Below, one piece after another: positions 26,347 through 33,831 of a stretch of DNA of 64,000 nucleotides (position 1 is the first letter of the stretch; every line of letters starts with the position of its first letter). Made by a program: the position numbers and the translations under genes. The notes beneath the pieces are model-generated. The model was not told the DNA's origin and made no database searches. It saw only the letters and a list, made by a program, of their open reading frames with translations. Origin of the DNA: Alphaproteobacteria bacterium UBA6324 (GTDB lineage Bacteria; Pseudomonadota; Alphaproteobacteria; CAAGCB01; CAG-977). The stretch is from NCBI GenBank assembly GCA_002439085.1, contig DJSW01000020.1:1-64000 (forward strand), written 5' to 3'.

Positions 26347-26628
26347 ATGAGCCAAACTAAGGATTTTATGCCGGACGGGGCGTATTACGACATGGTTAAA
26401 GAATATCTTTTTCGGATTGGAGCTATTAAAAACTGCCTGATTCATGGAAACGTTCTGATAGAATGTGATTCTGACACAGAATATATGTACGCCATGGTAA
26501 CAGATGCGTATAAAAAAGATTGCGGCAACGAACTTCCGATTTCTTATTCCGCATTTCACGAACTTGTTGATGAGATCATGCAAGAAGCTGTTGATGAATG
26601 TCCCGAATGTCATCACGCGATGGAATAG
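26347..26628 (+). CDS. Hypothetical small acidic protein
   Basis: 93 residues with SD AAAGGAGGG 6 nt upstream. Acidic, no signal or membrane segment; ends with a Cys pair and His residues (DECPECHHAME) that could bind metal. GC and codon use are lower than in neighbours. It is the first gene under the promoter divergent from the XRE regulator, followed 10 nt later by an exported protein. I do not recognise the family. Confidence 0.7.
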   Translation: MSQTKDFMPDGAYYDMVKEYLFRIGAIKNCLIHGNVLIECDSDTEYMYAMVTDAYKKDCGNELPISYSAFHELVDEIMQEAVDECPECHHAME

Positions 26629-26638
26629 GATTGCAAAA

Positions 26639-27130
26639 ATGAAAAAAACGATTTTAACCGCGATCGCGCTTTTATGCTTATCAACACCGTTACAGGCAAT
26701 GGATCTTCCTTGTTTTATTCTGGATGCTCCATGCTACATAAAGTCAAATACAACTATTTTAAGAAAAGAGCCGAGCGAAGATTCACCAATCGTCCAACAA
26801 CTATCCCCTGCCAGAGATAGCGATAGGCTTTATTATTATCTTAGAGTAAGGATGCCGATTAAAGAAAAATGGTGGGGATATTTTGAATCCGTTGAACCGA
26901 GCGTTGACCTGATAACAGGAAAAATGATGGCGGGAGGCTGGGCACCTTTGGCTAATGCTTTCCACGATGTAGATTCAGCCACAGATGTTATTAAAGACGA
27001 TAAACAAGAAGTGACTGTTGGATTTATGGTTTGTAAACCAAATACACGTATATATGGGATTGAAATGAAAGATTCTTTTATTATGTTACCTGTGCGTCCT
27101 GAAAATATAGTACAAAAACAAAAGAATTGA
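26639..27130 (+). CDS. Exported small protein with SH3-like features
   Basis: 163 residues from the ATG at 26639 (AGGA 8 nt upstream). Signal peptide MKKTILTAIALLCLSTPLQA. The mature part begins with a Cys pair (LPCFILDAPCYI), and SNTTILRKEPSEDSPIVQQL followed by KEKWWGYFESV resembles a bacterial SH3-like repeat. Markedly AT-rich and different in codon use from flanking genes, suggesting recent acquisition along with the gene before it. Function unknown. Confidence 0.7.
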   Translation: MKKTILTAIALLCLSTPLQAMDLPCFILDAPCYIKSNTTILRKEPSEDSPIVQQLSPARDSDRLYYYLRVRMPIKEKWWGYFESVEPSVDLITGKMMAGGWAPLANAFHDVDSATDVIKDDKQEVTVGFMVCKPNTRIYGIEMKDSFIMLPVRPENIVQKQKN

Positions 27131-27212
27131 ACATCACATCTTTCCGAACAGAAAACTTGCGCGAAAACGCGGCGGCGCGTATGTTTTGGAAAATTTTCAA
27201 AGGAGCTTTTTT

Positions 27213-27731
27213 ATGCAACGCCTGACGCAAAACGATTTCGACGCTTTGTTTTCCCTGATGGAAAAAAGCTTTCCCGCCGACGAACACCGCAGCCGCGCGG
27301 CGCAACGGGCTTTGTTCGCCGATCCCGACTACGCCGTATATGGCATAAAGGACGGCGCGGATGTCAAAGCGTTCATTTCAACGTGGCGTTTTGATGATTT
27401 CGTCTATATCGAACATTTCGCCGTCAACCCGTCGTGCCGCAACAACGGCGTCGGCAAAAAAATGCTGAACGATCTGATCAAACGTCTGGGAAAGCCCGTT
27501 TGTTTGGAAGTCGAACCGCCGACAAGCGACATCACGCGCCGCCGCATCGGTTTTTACGAAAGAAACGGATTTTTCCTGAACACCTATCCCTATGAGCAGC
27601 CGCCGATGGCCGCGGGCAAAAAATCCCTGAAAATGCACGTGATGACTTCGGGCGCGGCGGCGGACGAACGGCGTTTTCAAAAAATAAAATCCGCGCTGTA
27701 TGAAAAAGTCTATCGCGTCGTCAAAGCGTAA
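27213..27731 (+). CDS. GNAT family N-acetyltransferase
   Basis: 172 residues from the ATG at 27213 with SD AAAGGAG. The acetyl-CoA binding region is FVYIEHFAVNPSCRNNGVGKKML (motif A, R/Q-x-x-G-x-G/A form: RNNGVGK). The protein N-terminus (DFDALFSLMEKSFPADEHR) fits the usual fold. Substrate unknown. The 3' end overlaps the convergent membrane gene by 22 nt. Confidence 0.85.
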   Translation: MQRLTQNDFDALFSLMEKSFPADEHRSRAAQRALFADPDYAVYGIKDGADVKAFISTWRFDDFVYIEHFAVNPSCRNNGVGKKMLNDLIKRLGKPVCLEVEPPTSDITRRRIGFYERNGFFLNTYPYEQPPMAAGKKSLKMHVMTSGAAADERRFQKIKSALYEKVYRVVKA

Positions 27732-28192
27732 TCGGCGGCCGTTTTAACCGCGGCGATCCAATAAAGGACGAAAACGGCGTAAAAGACCGCGGCCGATTTT
27801 TTCAACCCCTTTTTGCGCAGCGCACGCCCCGCGACCCCCGACCCCGCGAACATGATTAAAAACGCCGCGGCCAACAGCCAAAACATTGTGTCGCCGCCGG
27901 TTGAAACGGCGGTCAGCGCGCAAATATGAACGGCGAAAAACCACGCGTAAAACCAACCCGCCGTCGCCCTGAACCCCTTGAGATACAAAACGATCGCCGC
28001 GACGCCCGACCCGACGCAGGGAACGCCGACACCCGCCGCGCACAGGAAAACAAAACCGAAAAGGGAAAGCGACTTTTCCTCAACGATCAACGCGCCTGTC
28101 GGAACGGTCAGCAGCATCGCCAACACCGCCAAATACGCCGACAAAAGAGCGTTGAACAAAAAAAAGACGGCTTTTCCAAACACGGTTTTCAT
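27710..28192 (-). CDS. Four-helix membrane protein, unknown
   Basis: 160 residues with four predicted membrane helices (near 8-30, 42-68, 78-95, 100-122) and a fifth possible at 133-152. No motif recognised. The start overlaps the upstream lipoprotein stop by 4 nt, so the two are probably co-translated. Confidence 0.65.
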   Translation of the reverse strand: MKTVFGKAVFFLFNALLSAYLAVLAMLLTVPTGALIVEEKSLSLFGFVFLCAAGVGVPCVGSGVAAIVLYLKGFRATAGWFYAWFFAVHICALTAVSTGGDTMFWLLAAAFLIMFAGSGVAGRALRKKGLKKSAAVFYAVFVLYWIAAVKTAADYALTTR

Positions 28193-28872
28193 TTCATATT
28201 TTTTTCCATCGCGGCGGAAAACGCGTTTGCCGCGGTGTCCGGCGTCAGGTTCGCTTTTAATATTTCTTTTATTTCATCCCGCGACAATCCCGTTATTGTT
28301 TCAAGATGCTCTTGTTGAAAATCCAAATCAAAATTTGAAAAATTTTTAAGCACATAACGCTTGATGTCAAAATTTGAAACCGCGTCGGAATCATTCTTCA
28401 ACAAATTGATGTAAACCTGTTGCGGTTCGTATTCTATGCCGACATACGGCGTGACGGTGCTTGTCGTCGCGGACGGAAGATACGTCGCCGCCGCCAGCGG
28501 TACCGTTGTCGAAAGACACGAAGAGGTCGCGAAAGGATCAAAAGGCTCCGGCGGACACAAATCAACGTCTTTTTCATCGAATATGAAATTCGGCATGATC
28601 CTGTCGCCGAACGTTGTTGACATCAAACGCGTCCGTTGGGGGACGTTCGCGATTTTAAAAGACGCCTCCCGATATCCCGCGCGCAGCAGGACGATAGAAT
28701 GTTCTTTATTTCCCGATAAACGAAGCAGTGCCGGTGTTTCGGAATACGCCGGAACATCGTCAACAACGATAACGGCCGGAATGTTTGACGAAACGTGAAC
28801 CTGCATTTCATCAGGAAGTTTCGACGAACAAGAGCACAAAACAAGTATTAAAAAACACAATATTGTTTTCAT
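28189..28872 (-). CDS. Lipoprotein with PEGA-like N-terminal region
   Basis: 227 residues from the ATG at 28872 (AGGA upstream). Lipoprotein signal MKTILCFLILVLCSC with Cys at the lipobox. The region VHVSSNIPAVIVVDDVPAYSETPALLRLSGNK-like resembles a PEGA surface domain (short beta repeats with a P-x-x-L/V pattern). A central Ser/Thr-rich loop and a C-terminal helical part (LSRDEIKEILKANLTPD) follow. It leads a two-gene operon with the membrane protein. Role unknown. Confidence 0.65.
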   Translation of the reverse strand: MKTILCFLILVLCSCSSKLPDEMQVHVSSNIPAVIVVDDVPAYSETPALLRLSGNKEHSIVLLRAGYREASFKIANVPQRTRLMSTTFGDRIMPNFIFDEKDVDLCPPEPFDPFATSSCLSTTVPLAAATYLPSATTSTVTPYVGIEYEPQQVYINLLKNDSDAVSNFDIKRYVLKNFSNFDLDFQQEHLETITGLSRDEIKEILKANLTPDTAANAFSAAMEKNMK

Positions 28873-28902
28873 GGAAATCCTCAAAAAAAATCACAATAAT
28901 TT

Positions 28903-28930
28903 ATTTTAAATTATCACTTATCAAAGTCAA
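28903..28930 (-). promoter_or_regulatory. Putative sigma70 promoter for the lipoprotein operon
   Basis: Minus-strand TTGACT (28930-28925), 16-nt spacer, TAAAAT (28908-28903), about 30 nt before the start at 28872. Confidence 0.55.
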
Positions 28931-28966
28931 TTTAAAAACATATTTGCGGACTGTCGCGATTACCGG

Positions 28967-28995
28967 TTGGAAAACGTCCGGATTTCGTTTAAAAT
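28967..28995 (+). promoter_or_regulatory. Putative sigma70 promoter of dapB-alr
   Basis: TTGGAA (28967-28972), 17-nt spacer, TAAAAT (28990-28995), 36 nt before the dapB start. Confidence 0.55.
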
Positions 28996-29031
28996 AAAGG
29001 GAAATTTTTTCAATCACGAAAGGGTTGTGCG

Positions 29032-29829
29032 ATGAAAATAGGCGTGACGGGTTGTGCGGGCAGAATGGGCAAAATGCTGATGTCCCGCGTGTTGACACAC
29101 AACGGGTGCGAATTGGCGGGCGGGTCGGAACGCCGCGAAAGCGGGTTCATCGGCCGCGATCTGGGCGAAGTTCTGGGCGGCAGGGCGTTGGGAATAACGG
29201 TGACAGCCTATCCGTTCGAGCTGTTCAACGCCGTTGACGCCGTGTTGGATTTCACCGCGCCCGCCGCGTCGGTCGAACACGCGAAAATCGCCGCCGAAAC
29301 GGGCAAGATTTTGATCGTCGGCACGACCGGATTGAACGCCGAGCAATCGGACGTTTTGAAAAAATGCGCCGAAAAAACCGTCATCGTCGCCGCCCCGAAC
29401 ATGAGCATCGGCGTCAACCTGCTGTTCGCTTTGGTCAAACGGGCGGCCGCCGTCTTGGACCCGTCTTACGACATTGAAATCGTCGAAATGCACCACCGCA
29501 ACAAAGCCGACGCGCCGTCCGGAACGGCGTTGGGATTGGGGCGCGCCGCCGCCGAAGGACGGCAGGTCGCTTTGGACGACGTGGCGCGTTACGAACGTCA
29601 CGGCATCATCGGCGCGCGTCCGGCGGGCGAAATCGGTTTTGCGGCGTTGCGCGGGGGCGACGTGGTCGGCGACCACACCGTCATATTCGCCGGTGCGGGC
29701 GAACGCGTCGAATTGACGCACAAAGCCGCGTCCCGCGAAATTTTCGCCGACGGCGCGATCAAAGCCGCGTTGTGGGCGCAGGACAAACCCGCCGGCCTTT
29801 ACACGATGCAAGACGTTTTGGGGCTGTAA
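29032..29829 (+). CDS. dapB: 4-hydroxy-tetrahydrodipicolinate reductase
   Basis: 265 residues. NAD(P)-binding motif VTGCAGRMGKML at the start and the catalytic/substrate loop EMHHRNKADAPSGTAL near 155 are conserved. It makes tetrahydrodipicolinate for lysine and meso-diaminopimelate. SD GAAAGGG. The alr-type gene begins 2 nt after its stop, so both cell-wall amino acid steps are co-expressed. Confidence 0.96.
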   Translation: MKIGVTGCAGRMGKMLMSRVLTHNGCELAGGSERRESGFIGRDLGEVLGGRALGITVTAYPFELFNAVDAVLDFTAPAASVEHAKIAAETGKILIVGTTGLNAEQSDVLKKCAEKTVIVAAPNMSIGVNLLFALVKRAAAVLDPSYDIEIVEMHHRNKADAPSGTALGLGRAAAEGRQVALDDVARYERHGIIGARPAGEIGFAALRGGDVVGDHTVIFAGAGERVELTHKAASREIFADGAIKAALWAQDKPAGLYTMQDVLGL

Positions 29830-29831
29830 AA

Positions 29832-30836
29832 ATGCCGCTGGAATTGACGGTTTACGGGGACGCTCTGGCCGAAAATTTCCGCCGGATGCGGCAGATGCGC
29901 CCGAAATCGGAAATCGCGGCGGTTGTCAAAGCCAATGCCTACGGTTTGGGATTTGAAAACGTCGTTCCCGCTTTAACACGGGCGAGATGCGAAACGTTCT
30001 TTGTCAACCGGTTCGACGAAGGTGTCGCCGTGCGCCGTTTGGCCGCGAACGCGCGCGTTTTCGTGCTGGACGCGTTGATCGGCGGCGACACGCCCGCGGA
30101 TTACGCGGCGCGCAGGCTGATCCCCGTTTTTTCAACATTTGAGGCTTTGGCGCGGTTTCCCGAAGAAAAAGGCATTGCGGTTCGTTTGGACACGGGATTC
30201 AACATGGCGGGATTGGACGCGTTTGACGAACCGGCCGTAACGCGCGCTTTGGACGGGCGGAACGTCAAATTTCTGATGTCGCATCTGGCCTGCGCGGAAC
30301 GGCCGGACAGCCCGAAAAACCGGCGGCAGCTCGACCTGTTTTCAAAATACGCCGCCCTGTTCCCCGATGCGGAAAAAAGCTTGGCCGCGTCGTTCGGCGC
30401 CGCTTTGGGCGAAGAATACTGTTTCGATGTCATCCGGTCGGGCGCGGCGTTGTACGGATCCGGCGCGGGACAAAAAAACGTTGCGCGCTTAAGTGCCGAA
30501 ATCGGATGGGTGCGCCGGTTCGACGCGGGGGAAAGTCTGGGATACAACGACGAATGCGTTTTGCGAAAACCGGCCGTCGTCGCCACCGTTCTGGCCGGAT
30601 CGGGCGACGGAATCGCGCATAAAAAAGGATGCTTCGTCGATTATAGGGGGATTTTGCTGCCGGTATTGGCCGCCCCTGCGACAAACTATCTGTCCGTTGA
30701 CGCGACCGCCGTCGCCGACCGGATCAAAGTCGGGGAAAGCATCGATTTGTTCAACGAAAACTACACTCCCGACCGGTTGGCCGCCGACGCCGGAACGGGG
30801 ATCGGCGCCGACGTTTTGATCAGGTTGAACGTTTAG
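29832..30836 (+). CDS. alr: Alanine racemase
   Basis: 334 residues from the ATG at 29832. The PLP lysine lies in AAVVKANAYGLG (~32-43), and GESLGYNDE supplies the position of the second catalytic Tyr. The fold-type III barrel and C-terminal beta domain are complete, though the enzyme is slightly shorter than usual (350-370). It interconverts L- and D-alanine for peptidoglycan. Its start is 2 nt after dapB. Confidence 0.92.
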   Translation: MPLELTVYGDALAENFRRMRQMRPKSEIAAVVKANAYGLGFENVVPALTRARCETFFVNRFDEGVAVRRLAANARVFVLDALIGGDTPADYAARRLIPVFSTFEALARFPEEKGIAVRLDTGFNMAGLDAFDEPAVTRALDGRNVKFLMSHLACAERPDSPKNRRQLDLFSKYAALFPDAEKSLAASFGAALGEEYCFDVIRSGAALYGSGAGQKNVARLSAEIGWVRRFDAGESLGYNDECVLRKPAVVATVLAGSGDGIAHKKGCFVDYRGILLPVLAAPATNYLSVDATAVADRIKVGESIDLFNENYTPDRLAADAGTGIGADVLIRLNV

Positions 30837-30876
30837 CCATATTGCTTCGCGCCGGCGTTTCGGTTTTGATAAAAGC

Positions 30877-31662
30877 ATGATGATTGATTTGAACGCTTTA
30901 TTAAAACTGACCTACGGCCTGTACGTCGCCGGCGTTGAAAACGGCGGGCGGTTCGGCGGATGCGTCGTTGACGCCGTCATGCAAACGACGGACGACACGT
31001 TGGCGATATGTTGCAACAAAAAAACGCAAACGCGCGAATTCATCGCGGAAAGCGGCCGGTTTTCCCTGTCCGTCCTGTCGGATGAAACGGATCCTTTCGT
31101 GATCGGAAACTTCGGATTCCAATCGGGGCGCGACGCCGACAAATGGGCGAAAGTCCCGCACCGCGTTGAAAACGGACTGCCCGTTTTGAACGGCGCGGCG
31201 GCGTACTTGTTCTGCCGCGTCACGGAAACAAAGGATTTAGGATCGCACACCCTGTTTTTATGCGCGATCGAAACGGCCGAAAACGGACAGGGCGAAGCGC
31301 TCAGCTACACTTTGTACAGAAAAGAATGGAAAGAACGGGTCGCCGCCGCGTTCAAGGCGGGAAAACCGGTTCAAGACATGAAAGGAAAAGCGATGACTAA
31401 ATGGATTTGCACGGTTTGCGGTTACGAACACGAGGGCGACACGCTGCCCGCGGATTACACTTGCCCCGTTTGCGGCGTCGGTGCCGACCAGTTTGAAAAG
31501 ATCGAAGACAAAGCCGCGAAAACAAAAGAGGAAACACCGGAAAAGCGGGTGTGTTCCGTATGCGGCCACGTTTACGACGGCGAAACGCCTTTTGACGAAT
31601 TGCCGGACGATTACACTTGTCCCGTGTGCCACCACCCCAAAAGCGCGTTTGTCAAAAAATAA
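30877..31662 (+). CDS. Flavin reductase-rubredoxin fusion (Hrb-like) with two rubredoxin domains
   Basis: 261 residues. An FMN-binding flavin reductase-like domain fills ~1-150 (LTYGLYVAGVENGGRFGG). Two rubredoxin modules follow: WICTVCGYEHEGD with YTCPVCGVGADQF, and RVCSVCGHVYDGE with YTCPVCHHPKSAF; each has two CxxC iron-binding pairs. In anaerobes, Hrb passes electrons from NADH to the flavodiiron protein FprA for O2 or NO reduction. Known versions usually carry one rubredoxin, so the tandem is notable. No FprA gene is in the window. The SD is weak. Confidence 0.88.
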   Translation: MMIDLNALLKLTYGLYVAGVENGGRFGGCVVDAVMQTTDDTLAICCNKKTQTREFIAESGRFSLSVLSDETDPFVIGNFGFQSGRDADKWAKVPHRVENGLPVLNGAAAYLFCRVTETKDLGSHTLFLCAIETAENGQGEALSYTLYRKEWKERVAAAFKAGKPVQDMKGKAMTKWICTVCGYEHEGDTLPADYTCPVCGVGADQFEKIEDKAAKTKEETPEKRVCSVCGHVYDGETPFDELPDDYTCPVCHHPKSAFVKK

Positions 31663-31681
31663 CAGCCGCGCGTTTGCCGAA

Positions 31682-31716
31682 AAACGGCGCGCCGCCATGA
31701 CGCCGCCGTTTTTTTA
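31682..31716 (+). terminator. Terminator after the rubredoxin fusion
   Basis: AACGGCG pairs with CGCCG(CC)GTT across a GC-rich loop, followed by seven T. It separates this gene from the leader RNA downstream. Confidence 0.55.
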
Positions 31717-31749
31717 TGCCTTGTTTTTTTCCCGTCCTTTTTATAGACT

Positions 31750-32046
31750 GGATTTATCCGCAATGAGTGTTTTTTCATTGCGGACAGAGCCTGAATAAAA
31801 CAGGTTCGGAGCCGTAGAAAGCTCTTATCGCAGCGGCGTTGATATGACGCCGGAATCCGTTTCGCGCAACCGGAACGGATGCATATCCCCGATTTCCAAC
31901 GGTCGGGGAGGTTTTGGCGTATGTTCAGAAACCCCGATTTGAATCGGTCGGTTTTAAAGGCCAAACGGTCATTCTGCGATATGATTTTCTAACTCCCCGA
32001 ACCGCTTTTCAGGCGGTTTTTCTTTTGCTTGGAAAAGGAGGTAGTT
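31750..32046 (+). ncRNA. Structured ~300-nt leader RNA (copy B) before the Cys-rich gene
   Basis: Six successive hairpins are visible: 31758-31783 (9-bp stem), 31787-31807, 31808-31825, 31834-31852, 31855-31880 and 31886-31909. The 3' arm of the last (TCGGGGAG, 31903-31910) can instead pair with CTCCCCGA at 31993-32000, immediately before a terminator hairpin (32002-32016) and T-rich tract, then SD AAGGAGG. At least four helices align with the leader of the paralogous gene at 33832-34440 with compensatory changes. The layout suggests an attenuator or riboswitch-like control; a trans-acting RNA is the alternative. Confidence 0.65.
32002..32026 (+). terminator. Intrinsic terminator in leader B, directly before the SD
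   Basis: CCGCTT-ttc-AGGCGG (one G-U pair) followed by a T-rich tract, ending 9 nt before SD AAGGAGG. The same element occurs in leader A. Confidence 0.7.
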
Positions 32047-32616
32047 ATGAAAAGATTTTTATGGATATCCGGCCTGTTTTTATTGTTTACGACACAGGCG
32101 AAAGCATTGTCGTGCGGTTCGGGACAGTATTACGCGGCGGCTTATTCTTGCGGAGAAAAAAGCGATTACAGTGCCGAACGTTGCGTTTCTTGTCCCACTG
32201 GATGTTCATCCTGCAGCGGCGTCCGTTACTGGGGGACTTGTCAATACCGGGACAAAGAAAAAGATGAAACCGTTCGTTCTTATGCAAACAGCACCCTTGG
32301 TTCGTGCAATTCCTGCGAAGCCGGATATGAATTGAAAAAAGCCACCACAAGCAGCTATGACGGAAGCACTTCCACATCAATCAGCTATTATGAATGTGAA
32401 CGCAAAACCACCGCTTCCATCACTTGCCCGTCGAATTGCTCCGCCTGTTCTTCATCCTCCACCTGCACGGCGTGCAAAAGCGGCTATACCCTGCAAAACG
32501 GTAAATGCGTCGCCGTTGATTCCGGTTCGGGCGATTCCGGAAAAACGGGCACGGTCATTTCCTGTCCGGACGATATGAAATTGTCCGCCGACGGATGTTG
32601 CTGTATGCCGAACTGA
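32047..32616 (+). CDS. Cys-rich exported protein with furin-like repeats and C-terminal SADGCCCMPN
   Basis: 189 residues from the ATG at 32047, SD AAGGAGG. Signal peptide to ~21 (FLLFTTQAKA). The mature protein has more than 20 Cys in repeats such as CSACSSSSTCTACKSGYTL plus NGKC, the C-x2-C-x(5-6)-C-x2-C-x-x-G-Y/F-x-L-x-x-G-x-C pattern of furin/VSP-like modules that form disulfides outside the cytoplasm. It ends KLSADGCCCMPN; the paralogue at 33832-34440 ends KSADGCCCMPN. Function unknown. Its last 62 nt overlap the convergent abi gene. Confidence 0.78.
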   Translation: MKRFLWISGLFLLFTTQAKALSCGSGQYYAAAYSCGEKSDYSAERCVSCPTGCSSCSGVRYWGTCQYRDKEKDETVRSYANSTLGSCNSCEAGYELKKATTSSYDGSTSTSISYYECERKTTASITCPSNCSACSSSSTCTACKSGYTLQNGKCVAVDSGSGDSGKTGTVISCPDDMKLSADGCCCMPN

Positions 32617-33520
32617 ACCATTTTGCCGCCCGTTGCCGAAATGACGGGCGGCAGGGAAACCCCATGCTTGTCGGGTTAACGACATCCGCAAATTCCTTTA
32701 GCGTTTTTTCCAGTTGCCGCGTCCATGTCGGTGTTTGAACAATTTTTTTCAACAAGATGTCCATAATCAACACAAAAGCATAGAAACCTTCCGCCGCGTC
32801 CAATTCCGGAAAAACATCCGCCTTTTTGATTTTAAAAGGATATTTCCTGTTCCAAATGCGTGAATGATGCGCACAGGAATTACGCAGTATCGACAAGGCG
32901 TGAAACCACGATTGCAAAATGGATTCTTCTATACCGAATTTTTTCGCGATTTCTTTTCTGTAAGGACGTTTTAAATTTTCATAAATTCGCGACACGCACC
33001 CGAACGGCAATATTTCAAAAACAATCCACGCCGGAGGTATTTCGGGCAAGGAATAGGCTTGATAATAATGTTCCAGACTTGGAGCCGATTTTTGCCGCTC
33101 GATCTGTTTTTGAATTTCTTTTAACATGGATGCGTGGGTATTACGCTTGTTTTTATCGTGAAAACAATCCGGATTTTTCAGCCAGAACGCTCCGCATCGC
33201 AGCGACATACAATTTATGATAACTGTTCTGAATGCAACTTCAATCCGTTCCAAAGCGTCCATAGATAAAAGACGCAAGCGGCGATCAAACGAATAAAGAC
33301 GCAAAATTTTTTCAAATGAAACAGGCTTTTTAAAATAATTGTTTTTATCTTGGAACGGCAACATATAAACGGATAAGCGGTAATAGGATATGAAATTCAG
33401 ATAATGTTCAGCACGCTTCGGATCGTCGATAATCATTCCTCGTTCGGACAGCAGCTCGATTATTTTTTCGTTGGATAAAGGCTGTTTATTAAACGGAATA
33501 CCGGAGGGATTATTTTTCAT
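32555..33520 (-). CDS. Abi_2 (AbiD/AbiF-like) HEPN-fold protein
   Basis: 321 residues. The Abi_2 core is visible (RRLRLLSMDALERIEVAFRT, then PPAWIVFEILPFGCVSRIY) and the HEPN ribonuclease motif R-x4-H occurs as R213-NSCA-H218 in LRNSCAHHSRIWNRKYP. Such proteins act in phage abortive infection or as RNase toxins. No SD precedes the ATG at 33520, but a promoter and short terminated RNA hairpin sit directly upstream, as in AbiF toxin-RNA pairs. The last ~20-30 residues read antisense into the Cys-rich gene and may be an acquired extension. Low GC compared with the flanks. Confidence 0.82.
   Translation of the reverse strand: MKNNPSGIPFNKQPLSNEKIIELLSERGMIIDDPKRAEHYLNFISYYRLSVYMLPFQDKNNYFKKPVSFEKILRLYSFDRRLRLLSMDALERIEVAFRTVIINCMSLRCGAFWLKNPDCFHDKNKRNTHASMLKEIQKQIERQKSAPSLEHYYQAYSLPEIPPAWIVFEILPFGCVSRIYENLKRPYRKEIAKKFGIEESILQSWFHALSILRNSCAHHSRIWNRKYPFKIKKADVFPELDAAEGFYAFVLIMDILLKKIVQTPTWTRQLEKTLKEFADVVNPTSMGFPCRPSFRQRAAKWFSSAYSNIRRRTISYRPDRK
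32625..32652 (+). terminator. Hairpin after the Cys-rich gene (no T tract)
   Basis: GCCGCCCGT (32625-32633) and ACGGGCGGC (32644-32652) form a perfect 9-bp stem 8 nt after the stop. No T run follows; it could be a weak or Rho-assisted terminator, and it lies inside the 3' end of the convergent abi frame. Confidence 0.45.
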
Positions 33521-33530
33521 TGTTTTTTTT

Positions 33531-33583
33531 CAAAAAAAGACTCGGGGTGGTGCGCATTGTTAAGAGGCGTCCCGAGTGTTGTT
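33531..33583 (-). ncRNA. Short terminated hairpin RNA upstream of abi (candidate AbiF-type RNA antitoxin)
   Basis: On the minus strand ACTCGGG (33577-33571) and CCCGAGT (33546-33540) form a 7-bp stem around a 24-nt unpaired loop, followed by CTTTTTTT ending 12 nt before the abi start. With the promoter at 33618-33590 a transcript of ~52 nt would result. The loop is long enough for RNA-protein or RNA-RNA contact. Confidence 0.55.
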
Positions 33584-33589
33584 ATAGAT

Positions 33590-33618
33590 TATATAACGTA
33601 TTTTACCAAAAAAATCAA
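33590..33618 (-). promoter_or_regulatory. Strong sigma70-like promoter for the abi-associated RNA
   Basis: Minus-strand TTGATT (33618-33613), 17-nt spacer, TATATA (33595-33590), overlapping TATAAT (33593-33588). It fires into the hairpin RNA and then abi. The ~200 nt upstream to 33790 are very AT-rich and hold no gene I can support. Confidence 0.6.
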
Positions 33619-33796
33619 TGGATTTTTTAAAACGTTTTACAAAATATTTTCAATAATAACTTTCTTTCTATAGAATCTATTAGATATAATTTAAAATATA
33701 TTTTTATCATATGCATTGTAATGAAATTTAAATATTTACAATAATCCTTGCGATTTTTTAGGCGTGTTTTTATCGAATAAATAAAATAACATAAAA

Positions 33797-33822
33797 CCGC
33801 CCGTCGTTTTATGGACGAGCGG
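33797..33822 (-). terminator. Hairpin after Cys-rich gene A
   Basis: On the minus strand CCGCTCGTC and GACGGGCGG pair (one mismatch) followed by TTTTATG, 10 nt after the stop. It resembles the hairpin after copy B and the scar at 47.4 kb. Confidence 0.6.
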
Positions 33823-33831
33823 CGGAATGAT

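Noticed and set aside
31750..32046. Leader B as tmRNA, RNase P RNA or 6S RNA
   Set aside because: None of their signature sequences is present, there are two copies in the window, and both sit directly before related genes with a terminator at the SD.
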